Shown: in pieces, positions 9,300-18,375 of the stretch
Layout: each line of letters begins with the position of its first letter
Position numbering within the stretch: the stretch's first letter is position 1
Assembly: GCF_002192695.1 (NCBI RefSeq)
Contig: NZ_MTLG01000119.1
Coordinates: forward strand, 1-46,803
Direction: 5' to 3'
From: Achromobacter xylosoxidans
GTDB lineage: Bacteria; Pseudomonadota; Gammaproteobacteria; Burkholderiales; Burkholderiaceae_B
Length of the DNA stretch: 46,803 bases
The notes under the pieces: generated by a model
The model's database searches: none
Told to the model about the DNA's origin: nothing
What the model saw: the letters and a program-made list of their open reading frames with translations, nothing else
Made by a program: the position numbers and the translations under genes

Positions 9300-10463
9300 A
9301 TGGACCAAGCAAAGGCGCTGCCCGTCGATCTGGAACAGGCGTTGCTGGTGGGGCGGGTGTGGCGGCCGGGGCATGGTCCCAGCGTGGTGGCGGTGCGCCG
9401 CGGCGAGGTGATCGACATCACGGCGGCCACGCCCACCATGGCGGACCTGCTGGACCGCCCCGACCGCGTGGCGCTCGCCGCCAGCGCCGCCGGCGAGTCT
9501 CTGGGCGACGTGCATGTCCTGATGGCAGCCAGCCTGGCAGGCCAGGAGGGCTTGCGCCTGCTGGCGCCTTGCGACCTGCAGCCGGTCAAGGCGGCTGGCG
9601 TCACCTTCGCCATCAGCCTGCTGGAACGCATGATCGAGGAAGAAGCGGGCGGCGACGCCAGCCGCGCCGAGGAGATCCGCGTCCGCATGCAGGCCCTGAT
9701 CGGCTCGGATCTGTCCCGCCTGCGCCCGGGCTCGCCCGAAGCGGCCAAACTGAAGGCCGAACTGACCGAGCGAGGACAGTGGTCGCAATACCTGGAGGTC
9801 GGCATAGGCCCGGACGCCGAGATCTTCTCCAAGGCGCCACCCATGGCGTCGGTAGGCACCGGCGCGCGGATCGGCGTGCTGCCCGAATCCCGCTGGAACA
9901 ATCCCGAGCCCGAGATCGTGCTGGCGGTGGACAGCCGCGGCGAGGTCGTCGGCGCCACCCTGGGCAACGACGTTAACCTGCGCGACATCGAAGGCCGCAG
10001 CGCCTTGCTGCTGACCAAGGCCAAGGACAACAACGGCTCCTGCGCCATCGGCCCCTTCATCCGCCTGTTCAACGGCGGCTTCAACCTGGACAGCGTGCGC
10101 CAGGCCGATGTGTCCCTGCGCATCGAGGGCCTGGACGGCTTCGAGCTGGACGGCGCGAGCCACATGCGCGAAATCAGCCGCGATCCCTTGGACCTGGTGC
10201 GCCAGGCCTGCGGCAGGCACCACCAGTATCCGGACGGATTCATGCTGTTCCTGGGCACCATGTTCTCGCCCACCCAGGACCGCATGGGTCCGGGCACCGG
10301 CTTTACCCACAAGCTGGGCGACCGCGTCGTGATCGCTTCCGAGCGTCTGGGCGCGCTGGTCAACGAAGTGCGGCTGGCCACCGAGATCGAGCCCTGGACC
10401 TTCGGGGTCCGCGCGCTCTACGCCAAACTGGCCGCCCGCGGCATGCTGCGGCAAGAGGCCTGA
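9300..10463 (+). CDS. Fumarylacetoacetate-hydrolase-family protein
   Basis: A 387-residue protein of the FAH superfamily, whose members hydrolyse, hydrate or decarboxylate 2-keto or diketo acids using a divalent metal. The core fold is in the C-terminal half. It contains PEPEIVLAVDSRGEVVGATLGNDVN, with acidic residues fitting the metal site, then RDIEGRSALLLTKAKDNNGSCAIGPFI. The N-terminal 150 residues are longer than in the smallest FAH proteins and fit the subfamily seen in sugar-acid and aromatic breakdown. The substrate cannot be named. It is probably regulated by the divergent IclR protein. A long frame on the other strand is a shadow. Confidence 0.85.
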   Translation: MDQAKALPVDLEQALLVGRVWRPGHGPSVVAVRRGEVIDITAATPTMADLLDRPDRVALAASAAGESLGDVHVLMAASLAGQEGLRLLAPCDLQPVKAAGVTFAISLLERMIEEEAGGDASRAEEIRVRMQALIGSDLSRLRPGSPEAAKLKAELTERGQWSQYLEVGIGPDAEIFSKAPPMASVGTGARIGVLPESRWNNPEPEIVLAVDSRGEVVGATLGNDVNLRDIEGRSALLLTKAKDNNGSCAIGPFIRLFNGGFNLDSVRQADVSLRIEGLDGFELDGASHMREISRDPLDLVRQACGRHHQYPDGFMLFLGTMFSPTQDRMGPGTGFTHKLGDRVVIASERLGALVNEVRLATEIEPWTFGVRALYAKLAARGMLRQEA

Positions 10464-10560
10464 TCCGCTGCAAGATGGCGCCGGGCAGGGGGAGGGCGCA
10501 CCGGGCGCCGCCCCTGCCGGCGATTCCGCCAGGGTGACGGCTCAGGTCCTTCACTCCCCG

Positions 10561-10566
10561 TATAAT
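10561..10566 (+). promoter_or_regulatory. Probable -10 element for ispB
   Basis: A perfect TATAAT, preceded by CG, lies 94 bases before the proposed ispB start. I see no good -35 match at the usual distance. Its position supports the downstream TTG start, since an upstream start would precede this promoter. Confidence 0.5.
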
Positions 10567-10659
10567 CCTTGGTCGAATCCCCCGTCCTCTGCGGCGGGCC
10601 CAGCGGTAAGAGCCGGCGCGCGTCCGCGCCACGGCTCGTTTCACTCTCCCGGATACGTC

Positions 10660-11625
10660 TTGAATCTCCCCGAGCTTGTTGCCCCCATTGCAGACGATAT
10701 GAAAGCCGTCGATGCGGTTATCCGCGAGCGGCTGAATTCCGAGGTGGTCCTGATCCGCACGATCGGCGACTACATCATAGGCGCGGGCGGCAAGCGCATG
10801 CGCCCGGCCATGGTGCTGATGGTGGCGCGCGCGCTGGGCTACGAGGGCACGCACCACCAACTGCTGGCCGCCGTGGTGGAGTTCATCCATACCGCCACCC
10901 TGCTGCACGACGACGTGGTCGACGAGTCCGACCTGCGCCGCGGCCGTGAAACCGCCAACGCGGTCTTCGGCAACGCCGCCAGCGTGCTGGTGGGCGACTA
11001 CCTGTATTCGCGCTCCTTCGAGATGATGGTGGAAGCGGATTCGATGCGCGTCATGAGCATCCTGTCCGAAGCTACCACCGTGATCGCCGAAGGCGAGGTG
11101 CTGCAGCTGCTGAACGTGCATGACCCGGACGTCTCCCAGGAACGTTACCTGCAAGTCGTGCGCTACAAGACCGCCAAGCTGTTCGAGGCCGCCGCCCAGG
11201 TGGGCGCCGTGCTGGCGGGCGCCACCCCCGAGCAGGAAGCCGCCGCGGCCGCCTACGGCCGCCATGTGGGCACTGCCTTCCAGCTGGTGGACGACGTGCT
11301 GGACTACAGCGGCGACGCCGCCGCCCTGGGCAAGAACGTGGGCGACGACCTGCGCGAGGGCAAGCCCACGCTGCCGCTGATCCGCGTGATGGAAGTGGGC
11401 ACCCCGGAACAGCAGCAACTGATCCGCGACGCCATCAAGACCGGCGACGCCGACTTCGCCGCCGTGGCCGCCGCCATCCAGGCCACCGACGCTCTGGAGC
11501 ACGCCCGCCAGGCCGCCGTGGCCGAGGCCGATCTGGCCCGAAAAGCACTTTCTGCTTACCCCATTTCCCCTTTTCTAAATTCTCTGTTAGAATTCTGCGC
11601 TTTCGCGGTGAATAGAGATCGCTAA
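10660..11625 (+). CDS. ispB: Octaprenyl diphosphate synthase IspB
   Basis: IspB elongates farnesyl diphosphate with isopentenyl units to make the ubiquinone side chain. The 321-residue product has the first Asp-rich motif LLHDDVVDESDLRRG and the second LVDDVLDYSGD, plus GGKRMRP and GNAASVLVGDYLYSR. I choose the TTG at 10660-10662: the resulting N-terminus (MNLPELVAPIADDMKAV) aligns with E. coli IspB from its first residue. The open frame extends further upstream through a low-complexity stretch that crosses the likely -10 element. Confidence 0.93.
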   Translation: MNLPELVAPIADDMKAVDAVIRERLNSEVVLIRTIGDYIIGAGGKRMRPAMVLMVARALGYEGTHHQLLAAVVEFIHTATLLHDDVVDESDLRRGRETANAVFGNAASVLVGDYLYSRSFEMMVEADSMRVMSILSEATTVIAEGEVLQLLNVHDPDVSQERYLQVVRYKTAKLFEAAAQVGAVLAGATPEQEAAAAAYGRHVGTAFQLVDDVLDYSGDAAALGKNVGDDLREGKPTLPLIRVMEVGTPEQQQLIRDAIKTGDADFAAVAAAIQATDALEHARQAAVAEADLARKALSAYPISPFLNSLLEFCAFAVNRDR

Positions 11626-11754
11626 GCGAATTAGGCGGAAAATCTGGGGTAACCCAGGCGGGGAAACCCGGTAGCCTGAAACGTGGCGGTTGATAGTGAA
11701 AGCGAAAGATGATTTGGTTGCACTGAGCGCAGCGAAGTCAGTAGTAGTAAGACT

Positions 11755-12122
<368 letters not shown>

Positions 12123-12143
12123 CGCCAGTCCTATCTTGCCGAA

Positions 12144-12205
12144 TTACACGGATTCGGGTAATGTCGCCCTGAATTACACAAAATCGTGTAACACGGAACC
12201 GTGTT
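12144..12205. promoter_or_regulatory. Three palindromic operator sites before parA
   Basis: Three related inverted repeats lie between the divergent HTH gene and parA. TTACAC-N6-GTGTAA is at 12174-12191. A weaker copy, TTACAC-N6-GGGTAA, is at 12144-12161, exactly 30 bases (three helical turns) away. AACACGGAACCGTGTT is at 12190-12205. Spacing and position fit cooperative binding by the small HTH protein. Confidence 0.65.
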
Positions 12206-12278
12206 TTGACTAACGATAACCGCCCTTGAACGGGTATGCAACTGGGCCGAATGGCCTAGCGCCGAAAAGAGGAACGCC

Positions 12279-13130
12279 ATGCCACACGTGATCGCTGTCG
12301 CGTCCACCAAAGGTGGAGTCACGAAGACCACAACCTGCGCAAATCTCGCAGGAATATTTGCCGATTTCGGCATGCAGGTGCTGTTGTTCGACGCGGACGA
12401 ACAGAACAGCCTGACGAAGTACTACCCCATCGAACAGCGCGCTGAACACGGGCTGACGCGAGTTATTACGCGCGGTGGCCTCGTCACCGAAGACTGCATC
12501 AGCAAGACCGCGATTCCGGGAATCGACATCGTTTGCTCGGATGCTGTCGCGGGGAATCTGCAAACGTGGCTGAAGGATCGTGAAGATCGTCTGTTGATAA
12601 TGCGCCGGGCAGTGAGGCGCTCAGCGGCCGTCGAGAAATACCACGCGATCATCATCGACACCCAGGGCGCGGCGGGCGAGCTGCAGAAGACGGCGGCGAT
12701 GGCGGCGGACGTGATCCTGTCGCCGATCAAGCCTGACGTTCTGTCTGCGGCTGAATTTGCAGACGGCACGCTGCGCATGATGGAGTCTTTGAACAGTCTG
12801 TCCGACTTCGGCGCCGACTTCCGCAGTGGGGACCTATACGTCGTCATCAGCGCCCTGGAGCGTAACAACAACGCGCGTCACGTTGCGGATCAAATTCGCC
12901 GAAGCTTCCTCGGTCATCGGCAGGTGAAGGGCATTCTAGAGACGGTCGTTCCGCATGCAGCCGCCTATACCGCTGCGACGACTGCACGAATTCCGGTTCA
13001 TCAATACGACCGTCGCAGGGGGGACAAGTCGCCCTGGGACGTCATGCACCGCTTGGCTTGGGAGCTCTTCCCCGCATTGAACGGCATCTACGTGGACGGT
13101 CAGGGCCAGCCTAGTGACGCGGGGGCTTGA
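12279..13130 (+). CDS. parA: ParA/Soj-type ATPase of the element
   Basis: A 283-residue ParA-family ATPase, expected to help partition or stabilise the excised circle and often placed at the end of ICEs of the PFGI-1/pKLC102 type. The Walker A segment reads STKGGVTKTTTC; the usual deviant Walker A motif has Gly where Thr is found (KGGxGKTT), though both lysines are kept. Walker A' and B segments are visible as LLFDADEQN and IIIDTQGAAG. First gene of a long plus-strand operon; the next gene starts 3 bases after its stop. Confidence 0.92.
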   Translation: MPHVIAVASTKGGVTKTTTCANLAGIFADFGMQVLLFDADEQNSLTKYYPIEQRAEHGLTRVITRGGLVTEDCISKTAIPGIDIVCSDAVAGNLQTWLKDREDRLLIMRRAVRRSAAVEKYHAIIIDTQGAAGELQKTAAMAADVILSPIKPDVLSAAEFADGTLRMMESLNSLSDFGADFRSGDLYVVISALERNNNARHVADQIRRSFLGHRQVKGILETVVPHAAAYTAATTARIPVHQYDRRRGDKSPWDVMHRLAWELFPALNGIYVDGQGQPSDAGA

Positions 13131-13133
13131 GCA

Positions 13134-13532
13134 ATGAAAAGAGCCATTAGACTTCCCGAACTGCCGGACATCGGAGACGTGTTCCGCGCAACCGCGCCTG
13201 CTGGAGGAGAGCAGCCGCCCCTGACGTTTTACGTGGCCGTGTCTTCAGATCACGCGCCCCTGGAAATGCGACGCGCGCGTGCTGCTGCCGTAGTGCAGAC
13301 CGCTCTCCTCGCGATGCGACCCGTCGGCCTTGATTCTACGTCGACGGCTCCCTCCGAAGTCGTGAGCTTCAGCGAAATGAGCCTTATGGGCGTCTCAGAG
13401 ACCGAGGCCGCAAGAATTTTTGAAGACCCAGTCCTCCATCGCTGGGTCCACCGCCCGATCTTTATCGTGCCGGACCCAACGCCCTACTTGAAAGCGTGGT
13501 CCGCCATCAGCTCGGGGAGGGTAGAGGCATGA
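13134..13532 (+). CDS. Hypothetical ICE protein between parA and parB
   Basis: A 132-residue soluble protein with no motif I recognise. It is supported by tight packing: it starts 3 bases after parA and its TGA overlaps the ATG of the next gene (ATGA). It has no signal peptide or membrane segment. Its place between parA and parB suggests a part in maintenance. Confidence 0.75.
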   Translation: MKRAIRLPELPDIGDVFRATAPAGGEQPPLTFYVAVSSDHAPLEMRRARAAAVVQTALLAMRPVGLDSTSTAPSEVVSFSEMSLMGVSETEAARIFEDPVLHRWVHRPIFIVPDPTPYLKAWSAISSGRVEA

Positions 13533-13753
13533 GCACGAACAAGGAGCTTGCTCTCCTGCACTTGAGCACCGAGCTCGATCTTTTGCATCGTGCAACCGCG
13601 GGCTCCCCCGAACGCGCCCTGCACTTGGGCGTGGTGTTAGGCGCCGTGAGCGCGTATCGAAACCTCGGCGTGCTTGATGAAGACGACTTGCTTTTCATGG
13701 CCACCGCCCTCGCTGGCGAGGACGAAAAGCTGCCAATCCTGAGGGGCAACTGA
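13529..13753 (+). CDS. Small hypothetical ICE protein
   Basis: A 74-residue, mostly helical acidic protein. It overlaps the preceding gene by ATGA and shares one base with the following ParB-family start (TGATG), so translation is probably coupled. No family recognised. Confidence 0.7.
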   Translation: MSTNKELALLHLSTELDLLHRATAGSPERALHLGVVLGAVSAYRNLGVLDEDDLLFMATALAGEDEKLPILRGN

Positions 13754-15399
13754 TGAAGCCCGCATCGAAGAAAGTAGACCTGGACCAAATGATCGCTTCG
13801 CGGCTGAGCGAAAGGTCGCCGGACCCTGCCGCAATCGACTCGGCGTTGACCAACGTGATTACCCTCAATGTCCGAGACGACTGCCGTCTGTACGAGCGCA
13901 ACCCGCGGACGGTTCGCAATGAAAAGTACGACGAGATCAAGGAGTCGATCCGCACGCGCGGCCTCGATCAGATGATTGCTGTTACGCAGAGACCTGGCGA
14001 GAAGCAGTACATCCCGGCTAAGGGCGGCAACACCCGCTTGGAAATCCTGCAGGAACTGGTCGCCGAAGGCCATATGCAGTTCTTGCATATGGACTTCGTG
14101 AAGGTTCCGTACCGCAGCGAGGCAGCCCTTCTCGCGGCCCATATGGTGGAGAACGACCAACGCTCGGGCCTGCTGTTTTGGGACGCAGCGCGTTCGACCT
14201 TTGACCTGAAGCAGGAGGTGGAGCGCGAACGCGGCGGCCCGATGAGCTTGCGTGACTTTTCCGAACACCTCAAAGCAGGTGAAGGAATACAGGCGTCCCC
14301 TGCGCTTCTGAGCCACTATGGTTTCACCATGAAGCATCTGGCCGACCTGGCGTGCGCGGCCAGCCAGCTCTCCAGGCGCGATGTGCAGGACCGCTTCATA
14401 CCGGCACGCAGTCGGCTGGCGACGATTGCGGCGAAGCTTGGTGCCGAGGAGGCTCTCGACCAGGCTTGGACGCTCGCGATCGATCACATGCGAGAGCGCT
14501 ACGTCGCGACCAAGTCGCTGGACTTCGCGGCATTCACTGCTCGTCTTGACGAGAACTTCGCCCAGCGCATCAGTCTTACGGTGGACGAGCTCCAACGCGC
14601 GGTGCAGATCCTCCAGGCTAATCCGGACGCTGAATCCGCGAGCTTGGTGCGTGACGCGAAGCAGCATGCGCCAGCACCAGGCAGCTCCCTGGCAGACACG
14701 CAAGCCTCGGACGGTGCCGATGAAAGTTCAGGCCGTGATTCAGCGAACGTGGCCACGCAGATGAAGCTGCCTCCGCAGCATGAAACCTCCAATGCCTCAA
14801 CCTCGCGGCGGAATGGTGAGCACGACACTGAAGCCGCCGGCGCGCAGCCGAGTTCGAAGCAGCCGCCCGCCGACAGTCGAGGCTCCGCCGAACGGGAACT
14901 CTGGCATGCGCTGGAGGAACTCGTGACGGTCAGCCATCTTCAAGGGTGCCTCCTGTCCGTTGACGAGCTGCCTTTGCGCTTCATGGTCGAGATACCCAAG
15001 GATGTTGGCGGCGACCTGGGCTCATTGCAAGAACAAGCTCTGCAGGGTGGGGACTACGCCGAACGTTATTACGCGTGGTGGTGGCTGGTCCTTCTGTCGC
15101 AACAAAACACGCCCGCAGGCCTCGCGGCTCTGTCCCTTGAGTCAGACTTCAAGCTCCACGCCGAAAGCACTGACTCCTGGCAGGATGCGTGCGACAACCT
15201 GTTGGGAGACCCGGTTTACGCAGACGGCTCCTACCACGTCGTGCGTCGAATGACGGACCCGGATGATGCCACTGGGCTTGTGTATCTCAGGGTGATCCAA
15301 GCCGTCCGACAGTTCAATCAAGCATTTCCTGAGCGTTCGAAGGACTCATTCTGGCAATCGGTGGGCGTGCCGGTGGAGTTGACTGGAGGCGCGTCATGA
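13753..15399 (+). CDS. parB: ICE ParB-family protein
   Basis: A 548-residue protein. Residues about 35-135 match the ParB/Srx N-terminal fold (LYERNPRTVRNEKYDEIKES, RGLDQMI, YIPAKGGNTRLEIL). A helical DNA-binding region follows, then a Ser/Ala-rich linker (about 305-375) and a C-terminal domain of unknown function. The layout fits the ParB-like family found in PFGI-1-class integrative elements rather than chromosomal ParB. It works with ParA upstream; its target site is not known. Its stop overlaps the next start (ATGA). Confidence 0.87.
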   Translation: MKPASKKVDLDQMIASRLSERSPDPAAIDSALTNVITLNVRDDCRLYERNPRTVRNEKYDEIKESIRTRGLDQMIAVTQRPGEKQYIPAKGGNTRLEILQELVAEGHMQFLHMDFVKVPYRSEAALLAAHMVENDQRSGLLFWDAARSTFDLKQEVERERGGPMSLRDFSEHLKAGEGIQASPALLSHYGFTMKHLADLACAASQLSRRDVQDRFIPARSRLATIAAKLGAEEALDQAWTLAIDHMRERYVATKSLDFAAFTARLDENFAQRISLTVDELQRAVQILQANPDAESASLVRDAKQHAPAPGSSLADTQASDGADESSGRDSANVATQMKLPPQHETSNASTSRRNGEHDTEAAGAQPSSKQPPADSRGSAERELWHALEELVTVSHLQGCLLSVDELPLRFMVEIPKDVGGDLGSLQEQALQGGDYAERYYAWWWLVLLSQQNTPAGLAALSLESDFKLHAESTDSWQDACDNLLGDPVYADGSYHVVRRMTDPDDATGLVYLRVIQAVRQFNQAFPERSKDSFWQSVGVPVELTGGAS

Positions 15400-15926
15400 A
15401 TTTCCTGGAGTTGACCCATCCCACCCTGAAACGCAAAGCGCTGCGAGAGCTGAACGAACAGATCCGGCGGCGCGCACATGCCGACGGGGCGCTACCACAG
15501 CACACGGCGGAACTTTTATTGGCTGGCCTTCGCGATCGAGGGCTTGATGCAATGCTTCCAGCAGTCACGGTGCGCATCTACGTGGACCCCGAAGCACTGG
15601 TGGAACAACAGAGCGAGCACCAGCGACGCCAGGAGCTCATGGCGCAGCTTCGACGGTTTCTCCGCGCACAAGCGGGCGGATCGCTGATCCGCGCGCTGTT
15701 TCCGGCAATACCGGCAGCGGAAGTGGACCAGATGCGGGCGCATATGCGGCTAAGTCCGCCTGGCCCAGCCGTTGAGCTGGATCCAGCGGAATACCTTCGG
15801 GTGCACAGCATTTGGAAGGAGCTGCAGGGGACCACTTCTGACGTCCGGGAGCGATATCTCGCACTCCATGAGGCATTTCCAAAGCACACGCTTCTCACAC
15901 TGTTCGCCGCGCTCAATCAGCGCTAA
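15396..15926 (+). CDS. DUF2857-like ICE protein
   Basis: A 176-residue protein immediately after parB, overlapping it by four bases. In PFGI-1-type elements this slot usually holds a DUF2857 protein, and the length and the mostly helical N-terminus fit; I assign it mainly by position. The C-terminal part (HSIWKELQGTTSDVRERYLALHEAFPKHTL) may bind nucleic acid, but that is a guess. Confidence 0.65.
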   Translation: MNFLELTHPTLKRKALRELNEQIRRRAHADGALPQHTAELLLAGLRDRGLDAMLPAVTVRIYVDPEALVEQQSEHQRRQELMAQLRRFLRAQAGGSLIRALFPAIPAAEVDQMRAHMRLSPPGPAVELDPAEYLRVHSIWKELQGTTSDVRERYLALHEAFPKHTLLTLFAALNQR

Positions 15927-15939
15927 CTGGAGATCGCCG

Positions 15940-16149
15940 ATGACTTCGACAAAATCACCGCGGGCCTTACCCGCAAACGCTGGCGAGGATGCTCCTGGTG
16001 CCATGGTCACCGTCCTCAAGGGCACGCCGGCGTTTCGCCCGCTGACGTACACACTCGCGATGCAACGGGTCGTGGAACGTGCGGCAGATCAGCCCCCTAT
16101 GAAGGCGATGTCAGGCCGTGCCGGCCTGTGGAGGGCCGGCCGTGATTAG
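15940..16149 (+). CDS. Small ORF, 69 residues
   Basis: ATG at 15940 with GGAG eight bases upstream opens a 69-codon frame (MTSTKSPRALPANAGEDAPG...). It sits in the only gap between the DUF2857-like gene and the next units and shares bases with the following ORF. No family recognised. Its SD sequence and position support it. Confidence 0.5.
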   Translation: MTSTKSPRALPANAGEDAPGAMVTVLKGTPAFRPLTYTLAMQRVVERAADQPPMKAMSGRAGLWRAGRD

Positions 16150-16327
16150 GATCCTGTCGCTGTTGAGTTGCTTCCCAATGCCCAGGAGGGGCTTGGGACC
16201 TTTGGCTTCGCCCATCGACCCTGCGTGGTTCCCAATTCGCCTCTTTGATCGACGCGGAAGCGCTGCGAACGATCCTCAGTTCGTCACCGAGGGTCGGCAC
16301 GTGTGCCCAGACGGGAGTCCGCAATGA
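16142..16327 (+). CDS. Possible small ORF, 61 residues
   Basis: A GTG at 16142 lies inside the end of the previous ORF, and the frame's TGA overlaps the ATG of the next gene (16324). The product has no recognised motif. Overlap at both ends favours a coupled gene, but the composition is not strongly protein-like, so this could be chance. Confidence 0.35.
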   Translation: MIRILSLLSCFPMPRRGLGPLASPIDPAWFPIRLFDRRGSAANDPQFVTEGRHVCPDGSPQ

Positions 16328-16782
16328 CAGCATGGGATTTTGCGCTCGATCCCTACGGGCGACAGTACACAGCGAACGCCGATACGGATGCCGTCGCCCA
16401 GCGCGACCAGGCCAACGAGCATTACTTGCTAAGAGTCTTGGACGCGCCGATCACCATCCATCGCGCCTTCGTAGAGCTCGCAGGCAGTCTCAACGCTGCG
16501 GCCATCTTGAGCGACCTTGCCGCCCAATCCGACCTGACCGAACTAGCGGGCGACTGGGTCTATATCGACGCGGAGGAATGGCGTTCGCGCCTGGGACTGT
16601 CCTACAAAGAGCAGCTCACAGCGCGAAGACTATTGGAGCGGAACGGCTTTCTGGAAACGATGCGCATCGGAATGCCCCCGCGAACGGCCGTTCGCGTCAA
16701 CTGGCTGGTAGTGGATAGGGAACTACGCGTACAGGCCGCGAACGCGGCGCTGGCGCGTCCATCTCCGAGCCTGAGTAGCTGA
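16324..16782 (+). CDS. Winged-helix protein related to STY4528
   Basis: A 152-residue protein. Residues about 48-130 (AAILSDLAAQSDL, DWVYIDAEEWRSRLGLSYKE, ARRLLERNGFLE) have the same pattern as the two repeats in the next gene: a helix, a W-containing strand, an 'eeW...lGLs..e' helix pair and a wing. It thus looks like a one-repeat cousin of the replication protein. It may act as a partner or regulator in replication of the excised element. Confidence 0.7.
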   Translation: MTAWDFALDPYGRQYTANADTDAVAQRDQANEHYLLRVLDAPITIHRAFVELAGSLNAAAILSDLAAQSDLTELAGDWVYIDAEEWRSRLGLSYKEQLTARRLLERNGFLETMRIGMPPRTAVRVNWLVVDRELRVQAANAALARPSPSLSS

Positions 16783-16789
16783 CAGTCGT

Positions 16790-18247
16790 ATGTCGACCAA
16801 CATCGCCTACGACCGACTTTGGCTGGCCCTGAAGCGGAGCCGGCCTATCGCCTTTGGACTGTTCTTGGCACGTATGACCGGGAATCCGAAGGCGGCGATC
16901 GTACTGTCCCAGCTCGCGCATTGGACGCGAACCGGACGAGACGTAGCTCAAACCAACGGCTGGATCTTTAAAACTCAGCAGCAGTGGTGGCTTGAGACAG
17001 GCCTGTCGCGCGCGGAGCTCGACACCGCGCGCCGCAGGCTCCGCAATCTCGGCTTCGTAGAGGAGACATTGGCGGGCCGGCCAGCCACGTTGTGGTATCG
17101 AATGAACCTTCCGAACATAGCGAGGGCCTTGGAGGTGTGCAGGAAGGAGGCCCTTCCTGTCGAACTCACATTTGAGTTCATGCGCGCGCCTGAGCGCGCG
17201 GTGCGGGATCTGCTCGGGCCAACTACGGCGTATCACCGCATCCTGGCAGACGTGACCGGCGGAGTGAACGCCGGTCTACTTCTGTCGCGACTGCTCCAGC
17301 TTCAGCGCAAGTCCGTCGAGTCCGGGTATCCCTGGTTCAGCCTGACCGCACTCAACTGGCAAGAGGATCTCGCGCTGAATAGACGCTCGTTGGAGAACGC
17401 CAAGGATAAGCTGAAAGAGCTAGGTCTCGTACAGGAGTTCTACCTGAACCGCGGCGCCAAGCGCGTTTACACGCAAGTAGATCCCGCACTGCTCTGCAAG
17501 CTTCTGGAAGCACAGTTCGCATCTCAAGCAGCAGCCCGAAAGAGGGCTGAGGTGGAAGGTTTGGCGACCACGCGGCGCCACCAGGCATTCCAAATGTCTA
17601 GGGGCGAGCCGGGGCAGACTATGCCGCAAGCGGGCCCCGCGCCTGCCAATGTACGAAACCGACAAACTGGTAATGCCAAACCGGAAATATCAGATTGTGG
17701 GATTCGTACATTGCAGATTGCTGGAAACATGCATAGCAGTTTGCCAGATTCGTCCACTTCTATAAGGGATACGACTACAGGTCCGAATACAGCAACGACC
17801 ACAACCCACGCGCGCGCACGGGAGGCCGTTTTGCAGCGAAACGAGTCAGTGGTGGTTGATTTGGACTCCCTTCTGTGGCCAGACGTGCTTCCGCAAGAGA
17901 GCAGGCAGGGCGCGATCACGATTCTTGGCTACGCGCCAACTGCTGTCCGGCAAACCCTGCTCGACGAGTTTGGCGCGCGAGCAAGACGGCAATCTGTGGA
18001 GAACCCGCTCGGATACCTGAGGCGACTGGTTCTCCTGGCCCAGCAAGGACGATTCGTGCCCGAGCTTGCCCATCTTGAAGAACAGCGTCGTCGCAACCTG
18101 GTTGCGGTTTCCGCCTCGGTGCGGGCGGCGGAGGCTGTGGTGGCGGCGAAGGCCTGCCCGGGTCCTCAGCCTTCGTCGAAGGAAGAGGGACGCGCCCGAA
18201 TCGCAGAGCTACGCGCGGTGATGGCGGAGCGGAGGGCTCGGCCATGA
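16790..18247 (+). CDS. STY4528-like ICE replication protein
   Basis: A 485-residue protein that I recognise as the STY4528-type replication protein of SPI-7/PFGI-1-class elements. It contains two winged-helix repeats, at residues about 27-107 (AAIVLSQLAHW, GWIFKTQQQWWLETGLSRAE, ARRRLRNLGFVEE) and about 150-230 (GLLLSRLLQL, NRRSLENAKDKLKELGLVQE). A low-complexity Thr/Asn/Arg-rich linker follows (about 270-350), then a helical C-terminal domain (LLWPDVLP...NPLGYLRRLVLLAQQG). Its likely role is origin recognition for the circular form. One of the three GTTTTGC palindromes lies inside the gene at 17828. Confidence 0.8.
   Translation: MSTNIAYDRLWLALKRSRPIAFGLFLARMTGNPKAAIVLSQLAHWTRTGRDVAQTNGWIFKTQQQWWLETGLSRAELDTARRRLRNLGFVEETLAGRPATLWYRMNLPNIARALEVCRKEALPVELTFEFMRAPERAVRDLLGPTTAYHRILADVTGGVNAGLLLSRLLQLQRKSVESGYPWFSLTALNWQEDLALNRRSLENAKDKLKELGLVQEFYLNRGAKRVYTQVDPALLCKLLEAQFASQAAARKRAEVEGLATTRRHQAFQMSRGEPGQTMPQAGPAPANVRNRQTGNAKPEISDCGIRTLQIAGNMHSSLPDSSTSIRDTTTGPNTATTTTHARAREAVLQRNESVVVDLDSLLWPDVLPQESRQGAITILGYAPTAVRQTLLDEFGARARRQSVENPLGYLRRLVLLAQQGRFVPELAHLEEQRRRNLVAVSASVRAAEAVVAAKACPGPQPSSKEEGRARIAELRAVMAERRARP
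17828..17842. promoter_or_regulatory. GTTTTGC palindrome copy 1
   Basis: GTTTTGCAGCGAAAC, one mismatch from the perfect palindrome at the other two sites. It lies inside the STY4528-like gene, just before its C-terminal domain. Confidence 0.5.
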
Positions 18248-18375
18248 GTGTTTTGCAGCAAAACAGGTCGACAAGGAAATTGACATTCGCGACCACGCTG
18301 TCGCCCTGGAGCAATTTCCTAACGATGCGGGCCAGCATCACCCATAAACACATTCAACAACGGAGAAGCGCCTGA
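18244..18375 (+). CDS. Possible 43-residue ORF
   Basis: ATG at 18244 overlaps the end of the STY4528-like gene, and the stop TGA shares a base with the next ATG (18375). The second GTTTTGC palindrome covers codons 3-7, which suggests the stretch may rather be a control region with a chance frame. Confidence 0.3.
   Translation: MSVLQQNRSTRKLTFATTLSPWSNFLTMRASITHKHIQQRRSA
18250..18264. promoter_or_regulatory. GTTTTGC palindrome copy 2
   Basis: GTTTTGCAGCAAAAC, a perfect palindrome around a central A. It begins 125 bases upstream of the ATG of the PFL_4669-type gene. Confidence 0.6.

Noticed and set aside
9258..10454. Open frame of 398 codons opposite the FAH-family gene
   Set aside because: A high-GC shadow; the plus-strand protein has clear family motifs and the operator logic fits it.
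13507..14703. Minus-strand open frame of 398 codons over the ParB-family gene
   Set aside because: No motif, and it runs against a tight plus-strand operon with overlapping starts and stops.
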